Source: Arcobacter roscoffensis
GTDB taxonomy: Bacteria; Campylobacterota; Campylobacteria; Campylobacterales; Arcobacteraceae
Assembly (NCBI RefSeq): GCF_024267655.1
Contig: NZ_CP100595.1
Span: 2,232,001 to 2,296,000 of the forward strand
DNA: 64,000 nt
Direction of reading: 5' to 3'
A program made the translations under genes and the position numbers. The notes under the pieces were generated by a model, which was not told the DNA's origin, made no database searches, and was given only the letters and a program-made list of their open reading frames with translations. Of the stretch, positions 44,982-55,077 are shown piece by piece (position 1 is the stretch's first letter; every line of letters begins with the position of its first letter).

Positions 44982-46457
44982 ATGAAATCACACACCAACA
45001 ATTTAATTTTAATACTATTAGGTATTTTATTTTTAATTACTTCATACTATATATATAAAAATGAAGAAAAAAAGCTTAGTAAAGAAATAGAAAATTATAC
45101 TCAAACACAAAAAACTATCATTGAAGATTATTTAAATATCTCAAAAACTATACTTTTTACATATAAAAACTTATTAGAAAATATGACTAATGTAGATATC
45201 CAAAAACATAAAAGTTTTTCACATATAAAGCAAAATACAAGTGATAGCTATCATATTCAAAATGAGGTTGATAATACCTATAACTCAACTCTTTTTGGAG
45301 TAGGAAAGATTGAGTCTCTTTCAAAAGAACATGTAAATGAAATAAATAGAGTACTATATTTAGAGTCGATATTTAAAACAGCATTAGATATTCTTCCTGA
45401 TATAAAATGGGTATATTATAGTTCAAATAACAGATATATATACCTAGCACCATCAATATTAAATGTTAATAAACAATTCATCGAAAATCAGTTCAAAAAA
45501 AACTTTTGGACAGAAGCTGCACCTCCTAACAATAAAACAAAAGAGCTTGTTTTGACTAAACTTTACGAAGATGGAGTAAGTAAAGAGCTTCTAACTACTT
45601 TATCTTTGCCAATATTTAATAAATCCAATAAGTTTTTAGGAATAGTTTCAATTGATATAGGACTTCAAGTCTTTAATAAAATATTTAATAAATATAAAAA
45701 CATTAGTGGAGATACTTATTTAATAAATCATAATAACTATATTCTAGCTTCAACTAATAGCTTTGACAAAAATACAAAACTATCTTTTTCAAATACAAAA
45801 CAAAAAAGTAAAAACATTTTTAATGATAAGATAAAACTAGTATATCTTGAAAATGAAAGAAAAAAACATTCTATTATAATTAATAGATCCATGTCTAAGA
45901 TATTCTTATTTCTATTTTTACTATCTATAATATATTTATCTTACCACCTTGCATGCTTATTAAGAAAAGTAGAAAGACTAGCTAACTATGACTCCTTAAC
46001 TAAACTCTTAAATAGAAGAGCCTTGAGAGATGAAGCTTCTAAATATATTGAACTTTCAAAAAGAAATAAAAATCCCATATCCTTTATACTTATAGATATA
46101 GATGACTTCAAATCTATAAATGATACATATGGACATGCAATTGGTGATTTAGTTTTAACAAGCTTATCTGATACTCTTTTATCTTCTGTTCGAAAAAGTG
46201 ATTTAGTTTCAAGGTACGGAGGAGAAGAGTTTTTAGTTGTATTGACAAATACAAATTTAGAAAAATCTTTTATTCAGGCAGAAAGACTTAGAGAAAAAGT
46301 TCTAAAACTAAAGTTAAAAAATATAAAAGGAAATATAACAATAAGCCTTGGATGTAGTGAACTTAAAGAAAATGAGTCTTTAGATAATGCAATTCAAAGA
46401 GCAGATGAACTGCTCTATGAAGCAAAAAAGAATGGGAAAAATCAAACTAAATATTAG
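44982..46457 (+). CDS. Diguanylate cyclase with Cache-like sensor
   Basis: 491-aa c-di-GMP synthase. A first span (8-26), a periplasmic Cache-like domain ('IKWVYYSSNNRYIYLAPS', 'LPIFNKSNKFLGIVSIDIGL'), a second span (about 307-325), and a GGDEF domain at about 335-490 with 'DIDDFKSIND' and the loop 'SRYGGEEF'. The I-site RxxD is 'RKSD'. Its 3' end overlaps the convergent pyrF gene by 11 bases. The input signal is unknown. Confidence 0.9.
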   Translation: MKSHTNNLILILLGILFLITSYYIYKNEEKKLSKEIENYTQTQKTIIEDYLNISKTILFTYKNLLENMTNVDIQKHKSFSHIKQNTSDSYHIQNEVDNTYNSTLFGVGKIESLSKEHVNEINRVLYLESIFKTALDILPDIKWVYYSSNNRYIYLAPSILNVNKQFIENQFKKNFWTEAAPPNNKTKELVLTKLYEDGVSKELLTTLSLPIFNKSNKFLGIVSIDIGLQVFNKIFNKYKNISGDTYLINHNNYILASTNSFDKNTKLSFSNTKQKSKNIFNDKIKLVYLENERKKHSIIINRSMSKIFLFLFLLSIIYLSYHLACLLRKVERLANYDSLTKLLNRRALRDEASKYIELSKRNKNPISFILIDIDDFKSINDTYGHAIGDLVLTSLSDTLLSSVRKSDLVSRYGGEEFLVVLTNTNLEKSFIQAERLREKVLKLKLKNIKGNITISLGCSELKENESLDNAIQRADELLYEAKKNGKNQTKY

Positions 46458-47145
46458 CTAAGATTTTTTCTACTACCTCTTTTGGATTAGTAGCTTTATA
46501 AATTGGTCTTCCAACAACTATAAAGTCTACTTTATTCTCTTTAGCAAAAGGAATGTCAGCTACTCTTTTTTGATCACCAGCATCTTCACCAAAAGGTCTA
46601 ATACCAGGACACAAAGTAATAAAACTATCACAAGTATTAGCTTTGATATCTAAGCTTTCAAAAGCAGAACACACTACTCCATCAATACCTGATTCATGTG
46701 TGTCTTTTGCCATTTTTGTAGCTTTTGTTTTAATATCTTCATTATAAATAGCTTTAAATGATTCATTATCAAAAGAAGTAAGAGCTGTTACAGCTAAAAC
46801 TAAAGGCTTATTTGGAATATCTTTAATTCTATCCATAACTGTACTCATAGCTTTGCTACCAGCACTTGCATGTACATTAAACATATCAACTAAACCAAAG
46901 TTAGCTATTTCTTGGGCTGCATCAGCCATTGTATTAGGAATATCATAAAGCTTTAAATCTAGGAAAATTTTAAAATTAGGATTAATAACTTTTAATTCTT
47001 CTAAAAATTCTTTCCCGTCTCTAATATATGATCTAAATCCAACTTTTAACCATACATCAAAATCTTTAATTTGCTTAACAATTTCTAAGTTTTCTTTTGC
47101 AGTTGGTAAATCAAGTGATACACAAAGTTTCATAGCATTACTCAT
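46447..47145 (-). CDS. pyrF: Orotidine 5'-phosphate decarboxylase
   Basis: Last step of UMP synthesis: decarboxylates OMP. 232 aa, about the family norm. The catalytic 'DLKLYDIPNT' contains the Asp-x-Lys-x-x-Asp set, and 'VVGRPIYKA' is the C-terminal phosphate-binding strand. It is the last gene of the kdsA-ribH-nusB-pyrF run, three bases after nusB. Confidence 0.95.
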   Translation of the reverse strand: MSNAMKLCVSLDLPTAKENLEIVKQIKDFDVWLKVGFRSYIRDGKEFLEELKVINPNFKIFLDLKLYDIPNTMADAAQEIANFGLVDMFNVHASAGSKAMSTVMDRIKDIPNKPLVLAVTALTSFDNESFKAIYNEDIKTKATKMAKDTHESGIDGVVCSAFESLDIKANTCDSFITLCPGIRPFGEDAGDQKRVADIPFAKENKVDFIVVGRPIYKATNPKEVVEKILANI

Positions 47146-47148
47146 AAA

Positions 47149-47541
47149 TTATGCCTTTTGAACTTTATCTAAAAGTCCATTTATAAACTTAGGAGCACCG
47201 TCACTTGCAAGCTTTTTTGATAATTCAATTGCTTCATTAATTACAATCGCTTTATCTAAACCATCTAAAATTTCATAAATAGCAAGTCTTAAAATAGATT
47301 TTTCAACAGAACCAATATCTGTAATATTTCCTTGTTTTAAGTGACTTATTAATTCTTCATCAATTTTTTCAATATTTTCAACTGTTCCATTGAAAAGTTT
47401 TAATGCAAACTCTTTTTGCTTATTTCTAATTTTTTTATCTTCTAATATTTCATCTACAAATTTAGCAATACCTTCATTACCTAAATCATATGCATATAAA
47501 AGACCAATAACTGACTCTCTTGCTTGTGTTCTTGTAGCCAA
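47149..47541 (-). CDS. nusB: Transcription antitermination factor NusB
   Basis: RNA-binding partner of NusE in rRNA antitermination. The 130-aa all-helical protein opens with 'ATRTQARESVIGLLYAYDLG' and ends with 'INEAIELSKKLASDGAPKFINGLLD', the typical NusB finish. It lies one base after ribH; the ribH-nusB pair is conserved in many bacteria. Confidence 0.95.
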   Translation of the reverse strand: MATRTQARESVIGLLYAYDLGNEGIAKFVDEILEDKKIRNKQKEFALKLFNGTVENIEKIDEELISHLKQGNITDIGSVEKSILRLAIYEILDGLDKAIVINEAIELSKKLASDGAPKFINGLLDKVQKA

Positions 47542-47542
47542 A

Positions 47543-48013
47543 TTATTTCTCCATCTCAGAGTAAAGGTCTAACATCTCAATGATTGTAACCATTGCTTCA
47601 GCACCTTTATTCCCTGCTTTTGAACCAGCTCTTTCAATTGCTTGTTCTAAAGTATCAGTAGTTAAAACTCCATTTGATACAGCTTTTCCATGTTGTAATG
47701 CTACAGTTGCTATACCTTTTGTAGCTTCTGCTGAAATATAATCAAAGTGAGGAGTAGAACCTCTAATTACAGCACCAACACAACATACAGCATCATATTT
47801 TCCAGAAGCTAATGCTTTTTCTAATGCAAAAGGAATTTCAAATGCACCTGGTACTAATAATAAATCTAAATTATCTTCATTTCCACCATGTCTAAGAAAT
47901 GCATCTTTTGCACCCTCAACTAATCTATCAGTGATTATGTGATTAAATCTACCATTAATAATAGCAACTTTTTCATCACCTTTTAATCTTAATTTTCCTT
48001 CAATAACGTTCAT
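47543..48013 (-). CDS. ribH: 6,7-dimethyl-8-ribityllumazine synthase
   Basis: Penultimate step of riboflavin synthesis; forms a hollow oligomer in the cytoplasm. 156 aa with '[15 protein letters not shown]', '[17 protein letters not shown]' and '[24 protein letters not shown]', split here for length. It is followed directly by nusB and preceded by kdsA with a 71-base gap. Confidence 0.96.
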   Translation of the reverse strand: MNVIEGKLRLKGDEKVAIINGRFNHIITDRLVEGAKDAFLRHGGNEDNLDLLLVPGAFEIPFALEKALASGKYDAVCCVGAVIRGSTPHFDYISAEATKGIATVALQHGKAVSNGVLTTDTLEQAIERAGSKAGNKGAEAMVTIIEMLDLYSEMEK

Positions 48014-48084
48014 AAAATTTCTCCGAATTTTTTATAATATTTTGCGATTATACCTAATTTTTATTTAAAGCCTAAAAATGTAAC

Positions 48085-48888
48085 TTATTTGTTAAAACCA
48101 AGTACTTCTTGAATAGCAAAGATATCATCAATAACTTTATATAGTTCATCAACTTGAACCATATTAGGACCATCACTTAAAGCAACACTTGGGTCTGTAT
48201 GAGTTTCAAAGAAAAATCCATCAACACCAACAGCTGCTGCAGCTTTTGCTAAACTTGGTACTACTGCACTATTTCCACCAGTTGTTCCACCAGTACTTGG
48301 AACTTGTGCTGAGTGTGTTGCATCAAAAATCACAGGTGCATACTCTCTCATTGCAATTAAGTTTTTCATATCAACTACTAAAGAACCATAACCAAATGTG
48401 TTTCCTCTTTCACAAAGCCATACACCATTTTCATCAGAGTTTTTGTAGTTAACTTCTTCTACACCTCTTGTTTTTAGTATTTTTTCAACTGGATGCTTCA
48501 TAGCTCCTGCTGCTAAAAACTGACCTTTTTTAATATTGATTTTACAGTTTGTCTTTGCTGCTTCTACTAGTAAGTCAGTTTGTCTACATAAAAATGCTGG
48601 AATTTGTAAAATATCTAATACTTCTCCTGCTGGTGCAGCTTGATATGATTCATGAATATCACTTACTAATTTGTATCCAAACTGATCTTTAATCTCTTGG
48701 AATAATTTTAAACCCTCTTCAAGTCCTGGTCCTCTATATGAGTCTAAACTTGTTCTGTTTGCTTTATCAAATGATGCCTTGAAGTAAAACTCTACTCTCT
48801 TATCTTCACTTAAAGGCATTAGCTTTTCAGCAATTCTCATTACCGTATCTCTATCTTCTAAAACACAAGGTCCAGTTAAAATTTTCAT
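48085..48888 (-). CDS. kdsA: 3-deoxy-8-phosphooctulonate (KDO-8-P) synthase
   Basis: Condenses PEP with arabinose 5-phosphate to make KDO-8-P for lipopolysaccharide. 267 aa with 'GPCVLEDRDTVMRIAE', 'YFKASFDKANRTS', 'DIHESYQA' and 'FFFETHTDPSVALSDGPNM'. The conserved 'AFLCRQTDLL' is present. The gene begins one base after the K+ channel gene ends and precedes ribH. Confidence 0.96.
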   Translation of the reverse strand: MKILTGPCVLEDRDTVMRIAEKLMPLSEDKRVEFYFKASFDKANRTSLDSYRGPGLEEGLKLFQEIKDQFGYKLVSDIHESYQAAPAGEVLDILQIPAFLCRQTDLLVEAAKTNCKINIKKGQFLAAGAMKHPVEKILKTRGVEEVNYKNSDENGVWLCERGNTFGYGSLVVDMKNLIAMREYAPVIFDATHSAQVPSTGGTTGGNSAVVPSLAKAAAAVGVDGFFFETHTDPSVALSDGPNMVQVDELYKVIDDIFAIQEVLGFNK

Positions 48889-50574
48889 TTAATTCCTTTT
48901 AAAAATTGTTTCTTTTTCTTTACCTGTTAAGGCATAATGAAACTCATAAATATTTTGACAGATATATTCAATATCACTTTTTGCGTACTTATCGCAAGCA
49001 ATTAGTATTTTATCTTCAATTTCCAACTCCAAACTATTTTGAGGTAAAAGAGTATATTCCTCTTTTCTTTTTAGCAGTAATGGTACCACATTATTACTCT
49101 GTTCTTTATTATGTAAAGACCTAAATAAAAACTCCAAATTTAAAGTTTGATTATTTTTTAAATGCTTATAAACCTCAGGGGATTGATCTTCATCTATGGA
49201 TAATTCAAATACTATTGGGCTTTCATCAATTACTGTTATCAAATTTTTCACAAGTTTACTAGCCCATTTTTCATCTTTTTTTAACATTAATCTTATAAAC
49301 TTATCTGATAATGGTCTAATTAAAGCATTTGTTGTTTTATTTATCAAAATTTTAGAAGGTAAAAAAATATGATCAATATCTGCATTTTTAAAAATTGAAA
49401 AATCTTCCATTTCATTTTCACGAACTATGGTTTTTATACTAGGATTTAGTTTTTTTGCTGTTGCTAATATAGATAAATTTGTAGTATCATCATTAGTTGC
49501 AGCAATAATAGCACTTGCTTCTTTAACCCCTACATTTAAAAGCATTTGTTTATCATCTGCATTTCCAAAGTTTACATGAGATATTTCTTCATCTGAATAG
49601 CTTTGAGCTTTATTTATATCAAGTTCTACTAAATCAAGTTCAATGTCATTTACATTTAATTTTTCATATATTTTTCGCCCCAATCTTCCATAACCACAAA
49701 TAATATATTTACCTTTTGGAAAAACTGGAAGTTTTGCTACTAAAGTATCTAGTCCATAAAGCCATTTCTCAAGCCTAAAAATATTAGGAGCTGATAAAGC
49801 TATATTTATTTCTGATGAGATAATAGAAAAAGGGTTTGCAATAATCTCAACATCTAAATCTTTTAAGTTTTCTGTTTGATTTGTAGTTGTTGACTTTGCT
49901 GCAATTTTTACATGCTTATTTAAAAGTCTTGAAGTTAAAGCAATTCTTAAATTCATATTGTCATCTTCAAAAAGGGAAACTATTGCTTTACAATTTGACT
50001 TTTTAATTCCAGCTGATTCTAAAACTTTTATAGAATAATTGTCACAATTTAATACAGGAACAGTAGGAGTGAAACTTTCTAATAAAAGCTCATTGATTCT
50101 TTTTTTATCTTTCTCGATTACAACTGTTCTTGTTCCTTGTTCTATTGCTTTATTTATTATCTCTTTTGTGATTTGATTGTAACCTAAGATGATGATAAAC
50201 TTCTCTTTTAAATCACCAATTTGTCTTTTAAATTTACTTTTTTGAATTTCTTGTAAAAAAAGTTTATCTTGAAGAAGTGAAACCAAAGACCCTATAGCAT
50301 AAAACCAACCAAGTACTGTCAAATATATAGAAAAAGTCACCCACATTCGTTGGGAATAAGTAAAATCGTAAGGAGTCTCTCCAAAACCTATAGTAGTTGC
50401 TGTGTATGTTATAAAATAAAAAGCATCAAAAATACTCATATGATAAGGCTTGCCATTTGAGTCGAGCCCCTCAATAAGAATAAGACCAGTAATTGCTATT
50501 GTATAAGTTATAACAATTACTAAAAATGGTACTCTCATTCTTTGCAGAATGATAAATAGTGAACTGTTTTCCAA
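48889..50574 (-). CDS. Potassium channel with two TrkA/RCK domains
   Basis: 561-aa inner-membrane channel. Residues 15-110 give two spans around a pore helix and the filter 'TTIGFGE' (T60-E66), where the usual K+ filter is TVGYGD. Two Rossmann-type TrkA_N domains follow ('FIIILGYNQITKEII' near 140 and 'YIICGYGRLGRKIYE' near 307), then two TrkA_C-like segments. It resembles MthK/Kch-type ligand-gated channels, but with both RCK units in one chain. It is placed between the DUF6394-like gene and kdsA in a long operon. Confidence 0.82.
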   Translation of the reverse strand: MENSSLFIILQRMRVPFLVIVITYTIAITGLILIEGLDSNGKPYHMSIFDAFYFITYTATTIGFGETPYDFTYSQRMWVTFSIYLTVLGWFYAIGSLVSLLQDKLFLQEIQKSKFKRQIGDLKEKFIIILGYNQITKEIINKAIEQGTRTVVIEKDKKRINELLLESFTPTVPVLNCDNYSIKVLESAGIKKSNCKAIVSLFEDDNMNLRIALTSRLLNKHVKIAAKSTTTNQTENLKDLDVEIIANPFSIISSEINIALSAPNIFRLEKWLYGLDTLVAKLPVFPKGKYIICGYGRLGRKIYEKLNVNDIELDLVELDINKAQSYSDEEISHVNFGNADDKQMLLNVGVKEASAIIAATNDDTTNLSILATAKKLNPSIKTIVRENEMEDFSIFKNADIDHIFLPSKILINKTTNALIRPLSDKFIRLMLKKDEKWASKLVKNLITVIDESPIVFELSIDEDQSPEVYKHLKNNQTLNLEFLFRSLHNKEQSNNVVPLLLKRKEEYTLLPQNSLELEIEDKILIACDKYAKSDIEYICQNIYEFHYALTGKEKETIFKRN

Positions 50575-50589
50575 AGGCCTATTCCTAAT

Positions 50590-50967
50590 TTATCTTTTTG
50601 ACTTTAAAGTATCTCCCACATAAAGTGTAACAGAAACTAAATTTGCAAGTAATGCACCACCTGATAAAGATACAATAGTTGCAATAATCTCTGCATCAAC
50701 AGTATATGCGTAAGCAGCCACTGTCCATACAATAGCTGCTGCTATTAATTGAATATCAGCTACAAGAGATGTTGCTAATAATACAGAACCCATTTGAGTT
50801 TTATCACCAATCTTTAAAGTAGTAGCAATTAAATTTATTACAATTGCTGCAAAAAGTTCATATTTACTATGGCTTTCTAGGGAGTACATATCTCCATAGA
50901 AAAAGCCAAAGTTAATAGTCATTGCTAAGATTATAAAAAATCCAGAAATAACCTTATCTAGATTCAT
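50590..50967 (-). CDS. DUF6394-like small membrane protein
   Basis: 125 aa with four hydrophobic segments ('GFFIILAMTINFGFFYGD', 'AAIVINLIATTLKIG', 'LIAAAIVWTVAAYAY', 'ALLANLVSVTLYVG'). I recall this family (DUF6394) from Campylobacterota next to potassium-channel genes, but could not verify it here. I take the ATG at 50967, which has GAGG nine bases ahead, over the one at 50976 that directly abuts it. It overlaps the GltB-like gene and precedes the channel, suggesting a link with ion transport. Confidence 0.65.
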   Translation of the reverse strand: MNLDKVISGFFIILAMTINFGFFYGDMYSLESHSKYELFAAIVINLIATTLKIGDKTQMGSVLLATSLVADIQLIAAAIVWTVAAYAYTVDAEIIATIVSLSGGALLANLVSVTLYVGDTLKSKR

Positions 50968-52696
50968 GGTACTCATCCTCTAGATCTTTACCAATATCTA
51001 GTCTTCTTTTAAATACATTGTCAATATTATCATGAACTCTTGAGTCTTTATCTAGGAATAACAATCTATGTTTATTTAATTGTTTTACATTTTTAAGTCC
51101 CATAATTGCAAGCATTCCCTTAACACTTTTTAATAAGTTGTTATGGTAGTTTCTTACTTTTTTAGCTTGTTTATAAACAAAGTATTTTTTTCTTTTTTCT
51201 TTATTTTGAGTTGCAAGTCCAACTGGACAATCATGACCTGTTGTACCTGAACAATATCTAGCTCTAATACACCCTGCACTCATCATAAATCCTCTTGCAA
51301 TTTGAATAAAATCAGCACCTAATGATAAAATTACAATAATATCATCAGGAGTTAAGATTTTACCACTCGCAACAATTTTTACTTTGTCTCTTATTCCAAA
51401 CTCTTGTAATACTTTATCAGCTAAATAAACAGAATCTCTGATATTTAAACCAACTCTTTCCATCATTTCAATAGGAGCAGTTGCACTACCACCTGAACCA
51501 CCATCAATAGAAATAAAGTCAGGATATCTAGTATCACCTGCATCTATTCTTCTTTTTATTTCTCTTGCATAAGGTTCAATATTTTCAATATCTGAAATTA
51601 CAATTTTTACACCAACTGGCTTATCTGACAATTCTTGTAATGTTCCAATAAAATCAAATAATTCCTCGATTGTATTTGCATAAGGGAATCTATTTGGAGA
51701 GAAAACATCAGTATAAGCTCTTACATTTCTATAATATGCAATAGCAGGAGTTACTTTATGAGCAGCAAGTTTACCACCTGTTTGTTTTGCCCCTTGAGCT
51801 ATTTTAATCTCAGTCATTCTACAAAATCTCATAGTCTTTTGGTATCTATCAGGATCAAACTTACCGTCTTTATCCCTAGCACCATAAAGTCCAGAACTTA
51901 ATTGTAAAATAATATCAGGCATATCTTTTGGAACTTCACTTGGAAAATTTACTAAAGGTGCGTCCCAATTTACTCTATGGAAAAGCTGTGATTTTAAATC
52001 AAATACATAAGTTTCTGCTTCTGGATCATCTTTGAATACAAGTTTTCTATAAACATCAGCTGCCATTGCACCATTGAAAAAGAATTGAACTACATCTTTT
52101 ACTTTTTTTGCAAAAGTTGTACCATGAACTATCTTCATATAGCCTTTTTCATAAGTTTTATGAGTTACAAAGAAGTTAGAAGTTACACTACCCTCACCTG
52201 AATTAATAGGAAAACCTCCCATTTGAGCACCTCTTACAAAGGCTCTTGTACCCTCAGGAGAAATAGACCCATCACTCATCGCACTTCTTGCTATAATTGA
52301 CTTTGCAGTATAAGGATACTTTCTTGTCTCACCAAATGTTACTTCAAAATCATTATCAACTTCATCTTCATTTAAAACAATATTTGCATGTCTAATCATA
52401 AACTTAGGTTTTGGAAGAGGCTGTGATGGAGAAAATGCTGCATAATTTGGTTTGTCATTTGCAGCTTTATAAACCCAGTCAAGTTTATCTTTTGATTCAT
52501 AAAACTTCTCATCACCAAAGTATTGTCTAAAAGGCTCTCTCGCCTCTTCTAAAACATATCTCAATCTACCAATAATTGGGTAGTTAACTAAAAGCTGATG
52601 ATCTCTTTGTACATATTTATCATGAACATACCAAGCAGTTATGATAATTAAAAATATTAATACAATAATCTCTATATATAATAAAAAAACGTCCAT
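50954..52696 (-). CDS. FMN-binding glutamate-synthase-like protein
   Basis: 580-aa protein with an N-terminal membrane helix (about 5-23) and the FMN/iron-sulfur GltS domain of glutamate synthase alone. Landmarks are 'PFRQYFGDEKFYESK', 'GQ..-type' glycine strands such as 'ISIDGGSGGSATAPIEMMERVG' in part, and the 3Fe-4S ligand region 'CIRARYCSGTTGHDCPVGLATQ'. It lacks the amidotransferase domain, so it cannot use glutamine by itself. Archaeal-type single-domain GltB homologues have this form. It sits three bases after the DMT transporter gene. Confidence 0.82.
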   Translation of the reverse strand: MDVFLLYIEIIVLIFLIIITAWYVHDKYVQRDHQLLVNYPIIGRLRYVLEEAREPFRQYFGDEKFYESKDKLDWVYKAANDKPNYAAFSPSQPLPKPKFMIRHANIVLNEDEVDNDFEVTFGETRKYPYTAKSIIARSAMSDGSISPEGTRAFVRGAQMGGFPINSGEGSVTSNFFVTHKTYEKGYMKIVHGTTFAKKVKDVVQFFFNGAMAADVYRKLVFKDDPEAETYVFDLKSQLFHRVNWDAPLVNFPSEVPKDMPDIILQLSSGLYGARDKDGKFDPDRYQKTMRFCRMTEIKIAQGAKQTGGKLAAHKVTPAIAYYRNVRAYTDVFSPNRFPYANTIEELFDFIGTLQELSDKPVGVKIVISDIENIEPYAREIKRRIDAGDTRYPDFISIDGGSGGSATAPIEMMERVGLNIRDSVYLADKVLQEFGIRDKVKIVASGKILTPDDIIVILSLGADFIQIARGFMMSAGCIRARYCSGTTGHDCPVGLATQNKEKRKKYFVYKQAKKVRNYHNNLLKSVKGMLAIMGLKNVKQLNKHRLLFLDKDSRVHDNIDNVFKRRLDIGKDLEDEYHESR

Positions 52697-52699
52697 TTT

Positions 52700-53584
52700 C
52701 TAATCCTTTTTCATGGAAACTAAAACACCACTAATTACTATCAAAAGTATACCAAAAGTAATCCAAATGTCAGGCAAACTATCCCCTAAAATCAATCCTA
52801 AAAGAATTGAAAAGGCAATATTACTATAACCTATAGTACCAATAATACCCGCCTTAGCACAAGAGTAGGCTTTTGTCATATAAATTTGTGCAAATGTTGC
52901 AAAAATTCCCAGTAAAATAATAAATAACCAATCATCACCTTTAGGCATTACAAAAGGTGCGAATAAAAAGTCTAAATTATCATTTGTATAAAATTCACCA
53001 ATAATTAAAAGTATCATTGGTCCAACTGTTCCTATTGTCATAAATGATAAAACAATTGCCCTACTATCATAAAATTTTCTAAGCTCTCTTATAGAAGTAT
53101 AAGCAAGCCCAGCTCCAACACCACAAAGTATCCCTAAATAATCTGTTTTATCTAAGGAAGAGCCATCAAATTTTGTAATAAATAAAATACCAATAAAACC
53201 TATAAATACTCCAAGCCAACCTTTAAAGCCTAGTTTCTCTTTTACAAAAATGTAAGCAAAAATTGCAGTAAAAATTGCAGATGTTTTAGAGAAAGTCATA
53301 GCTTCACCTAAAGGAATATTTGCAATATTATAAAAGAAGAATAATAAGGCTATAAAACCTGCCATACCTCTAAAAATTAGAAGCCACATTTTTCCACCGA
53401 TTTGATTTAAGGGACTTTTGTATATTGACAACAAAATTAATATAACCCCAAAAACATTTCTGAAAAATACTACTTCAATTGAGCTCATAGAGTTACTAAG
53501 CTCTTTTGCTGCTGCACCCATTAAGGCAAATAATACAGCAGCAAATAACATATATTTGACACCTAATTTAACACTATTTTCCAT
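52700..53584 (-). CDS. DMT-family transporter (two EamA domains)
   Basis: 294 aa with ten predicted spans in two EamA repeats, the first ending in 'AIFTAIFAYIFVKEKLGFKGWLG' in part and the second in 'GYSNIAFSILLGLILGDSLP'. Such proteins export or import small metabolites. The substrate is unknown. It heads the minus-strand operon and diverges from murA over 125 bases. Confidence 0.85.
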   Translation of the reverse strand: MENSVKLGVKYMLFAAVLFALMGAAAKELSNSMSSIEVVFFRNVFGVILILLSIYKSPLNQIGGKMWLLIFRGMAGFIALLFFFYNIANIPLGEAMTFSKTSAIFTAIFAYIFVKEKLGFKGWLGVFIGFIGILFITKFDGSSLDKTDYLGILCGVGAGLAYTSIRELRKFYDSRAIVLSFMTIGTVGPMILLIIGEFYTNDNLDFLFAPFVMPKGDDWLFIILLGIFATFAQIYMTKAYSCAKAGIIGTIGYSNIAFSILLGLILGDSLPDIWITFGILLIVISGVLVSMKKD

Positions 53585-53709
53585 TCATTACCTTTTAAAA
53601 TCGCAATTGTATTCCTTATCATATTAAAAAAAGATTATTAGTATTAATTTTTAAAGGCTTTTTTAGATATTATATTAGCTTTGTTTATATATATAATTGT
53701 AGGAATGAC

Positions 53710-54975
53710 ATGGAATACTTAAAAATAATAGGAAATAAAGAGATTTCAGGAGAAGTTGAAATCTCAGGAGCTAAAAATGCAGCCCTTCCTTTAATAGCAG
53801 CAACGATACTTGCTAAAAATGAAATCAAAATTGGAAATATGCCAAACGTAGTTGATATTAACACATTTTTAAAATTAATTGATATGCTTGGTGGAAGTTT
53901 TGAAAAACAAGATGGTATTGTAAAAATAAACACATATGAAATAGATAAAACTACTGCAACATATGATATTGTGAAGACTATGAGAGCTTCTATTTTAGTT
54001 TTAGGACCTCTTTTGGCTAGGTTTGGTCACTGTGAAGTTTCACTTCCAGGTGGATGTGCTATTGGTCAAAGACCTGTTGATTTACATTTAAAAGCTTTAG
54101 AGCAAATGGGTGCTAAAATTGATATTAAACATGGATATATTCAAGCAACTGCACCAGAAGGACTAAAAGGTTCTAAAATTGTATTTGATAAAGTTACAGT
54201 TGGTGGAACAGAAAATATCTTAATGGCAGCAGCATTAGCTCAAGGAACAACAACTATTATAAATGCAGCAAAAGAGCCTGAAATAGAACAACTTTGTGAA
54301 GTTTTAATGAATGCTGGTGTTAAAATAGAAGGACTAGGTACTTCAAAACTTACAGTTGAGGGTTCTAATAAAGAATTATTAGAATTTAAAGATTTTGATA
54401 TTATTCCAGATAGAATTGAAGCTGGTACATATATGTGTGCTGCTGCAATTACAAATAGAAAACTTAAGATAAAGAAAGTAATTCCATTACATTTAGAAGC
54501 TGTGATTTCAAAACTTGAAGAAATGAATTTTGAAGTAATAAGTGATGAAAACAGTGTAACTATTCTTCCTACAGATGAGATAAAACCTGTGAATATTATA
54601 ACAAGTGAATATCCAGGTTTCCCAACAGATATGCAAGCACAATTTATGGCTTTAGCAACTCAAGCAAATGGAACTTCCACAATTGATGAAAGACTTTTTG
54701 AAAATAGATTTATGCATGTAAGTGAGCTTTTAAGATTGGGAGCTGATATTCACTTAAATGGAAATATTGCAACTATAAATGGTCAATCTCATACTTTAAA
54801 TGGTACTGATGTAATGGCAACTGATCTGAGAGCATCATCTGCTTTAGTTTTAGCTGCACTTGTAGCAAAAGGCGAAACTAATATTCATAGAATTTACCAT
54901 TTAGATAGAGGATATGAAAACCTTGAGGGAAAACTAACTTCAATTGGTTCTGATGTAAAAAGGTTTACAGAATAG
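53710..54975 (+). CDS. murA: UDP-N-acetylglucosamine 1-carboxyvinyltransferase
   Basis: First committed step of peptidoglycan synthesis: adds enolpyruvate from PEP to UDP-GlcNAc. 421 aa. '[15 protein letters not shown]' opens the protein, and '[17 protein letters not shown]' carries the catalytic Cys (C116), so the enzyme should be open to fosfomycin. '[14 protein letters not shown]' and '[13 protein letters not shown]' follow. It ends at a strong terminator. Confidence 0.96.
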   Translation: MEYLKIIGNKEISGEVEISGAKNAALPLIAATILAKNEIKIGNMPNVVDINTFLKLIDMLGGSFEKQDGIVKINTYEIDKTTATYDIVKTMRASILVLGPLLARFGHCEVSLPGGCAIGQRPVDLHLKALEQMGAKIDIKHGYIQATAPEGLKGSKIVFDKVTVGGTENILMAAALAQGTTTIINAAKEPEIEQLCEVLMNAGVKIEGLGTSKLTVEGSNKELLEFKDFDIIPDRIEAGTYMCAAAITNRKLKIKKVIPLHLEAVISKLEEMNFEVISDENSVTILPTDEIKPVNIITSEYPGFPTDMQAQFMALATQANGTSTIDERLFENRFMHVSELLRLGADIHLNGNIATINGQSHTLNGTDVMATDLRASSALVLAALVAKGETNIHRIYHLDRGYENLEGKLTSIGSDVKRFTE

Positions 54976-54985
54976 GACACTTTTT

Positions 54986-55024
54986 AAATGATAAGAGAAA
55001 AATACATACTCTTATCATTTTTTT
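54986..55024 (+). terminator. Intrinsic terminator after murA
   Basis: A perfect 12-bp stem (54986-54997 with 55009-55020) with an 11-base A-rich loop, followed by TTTT, lies 10 bases past the murA stop. Confidence 0.75.
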
Positions 55025-55077
55025 AAGTTAAAATTCCATAAAATTTACTCAACTACAAAAAAGGTGATAATACTAAT

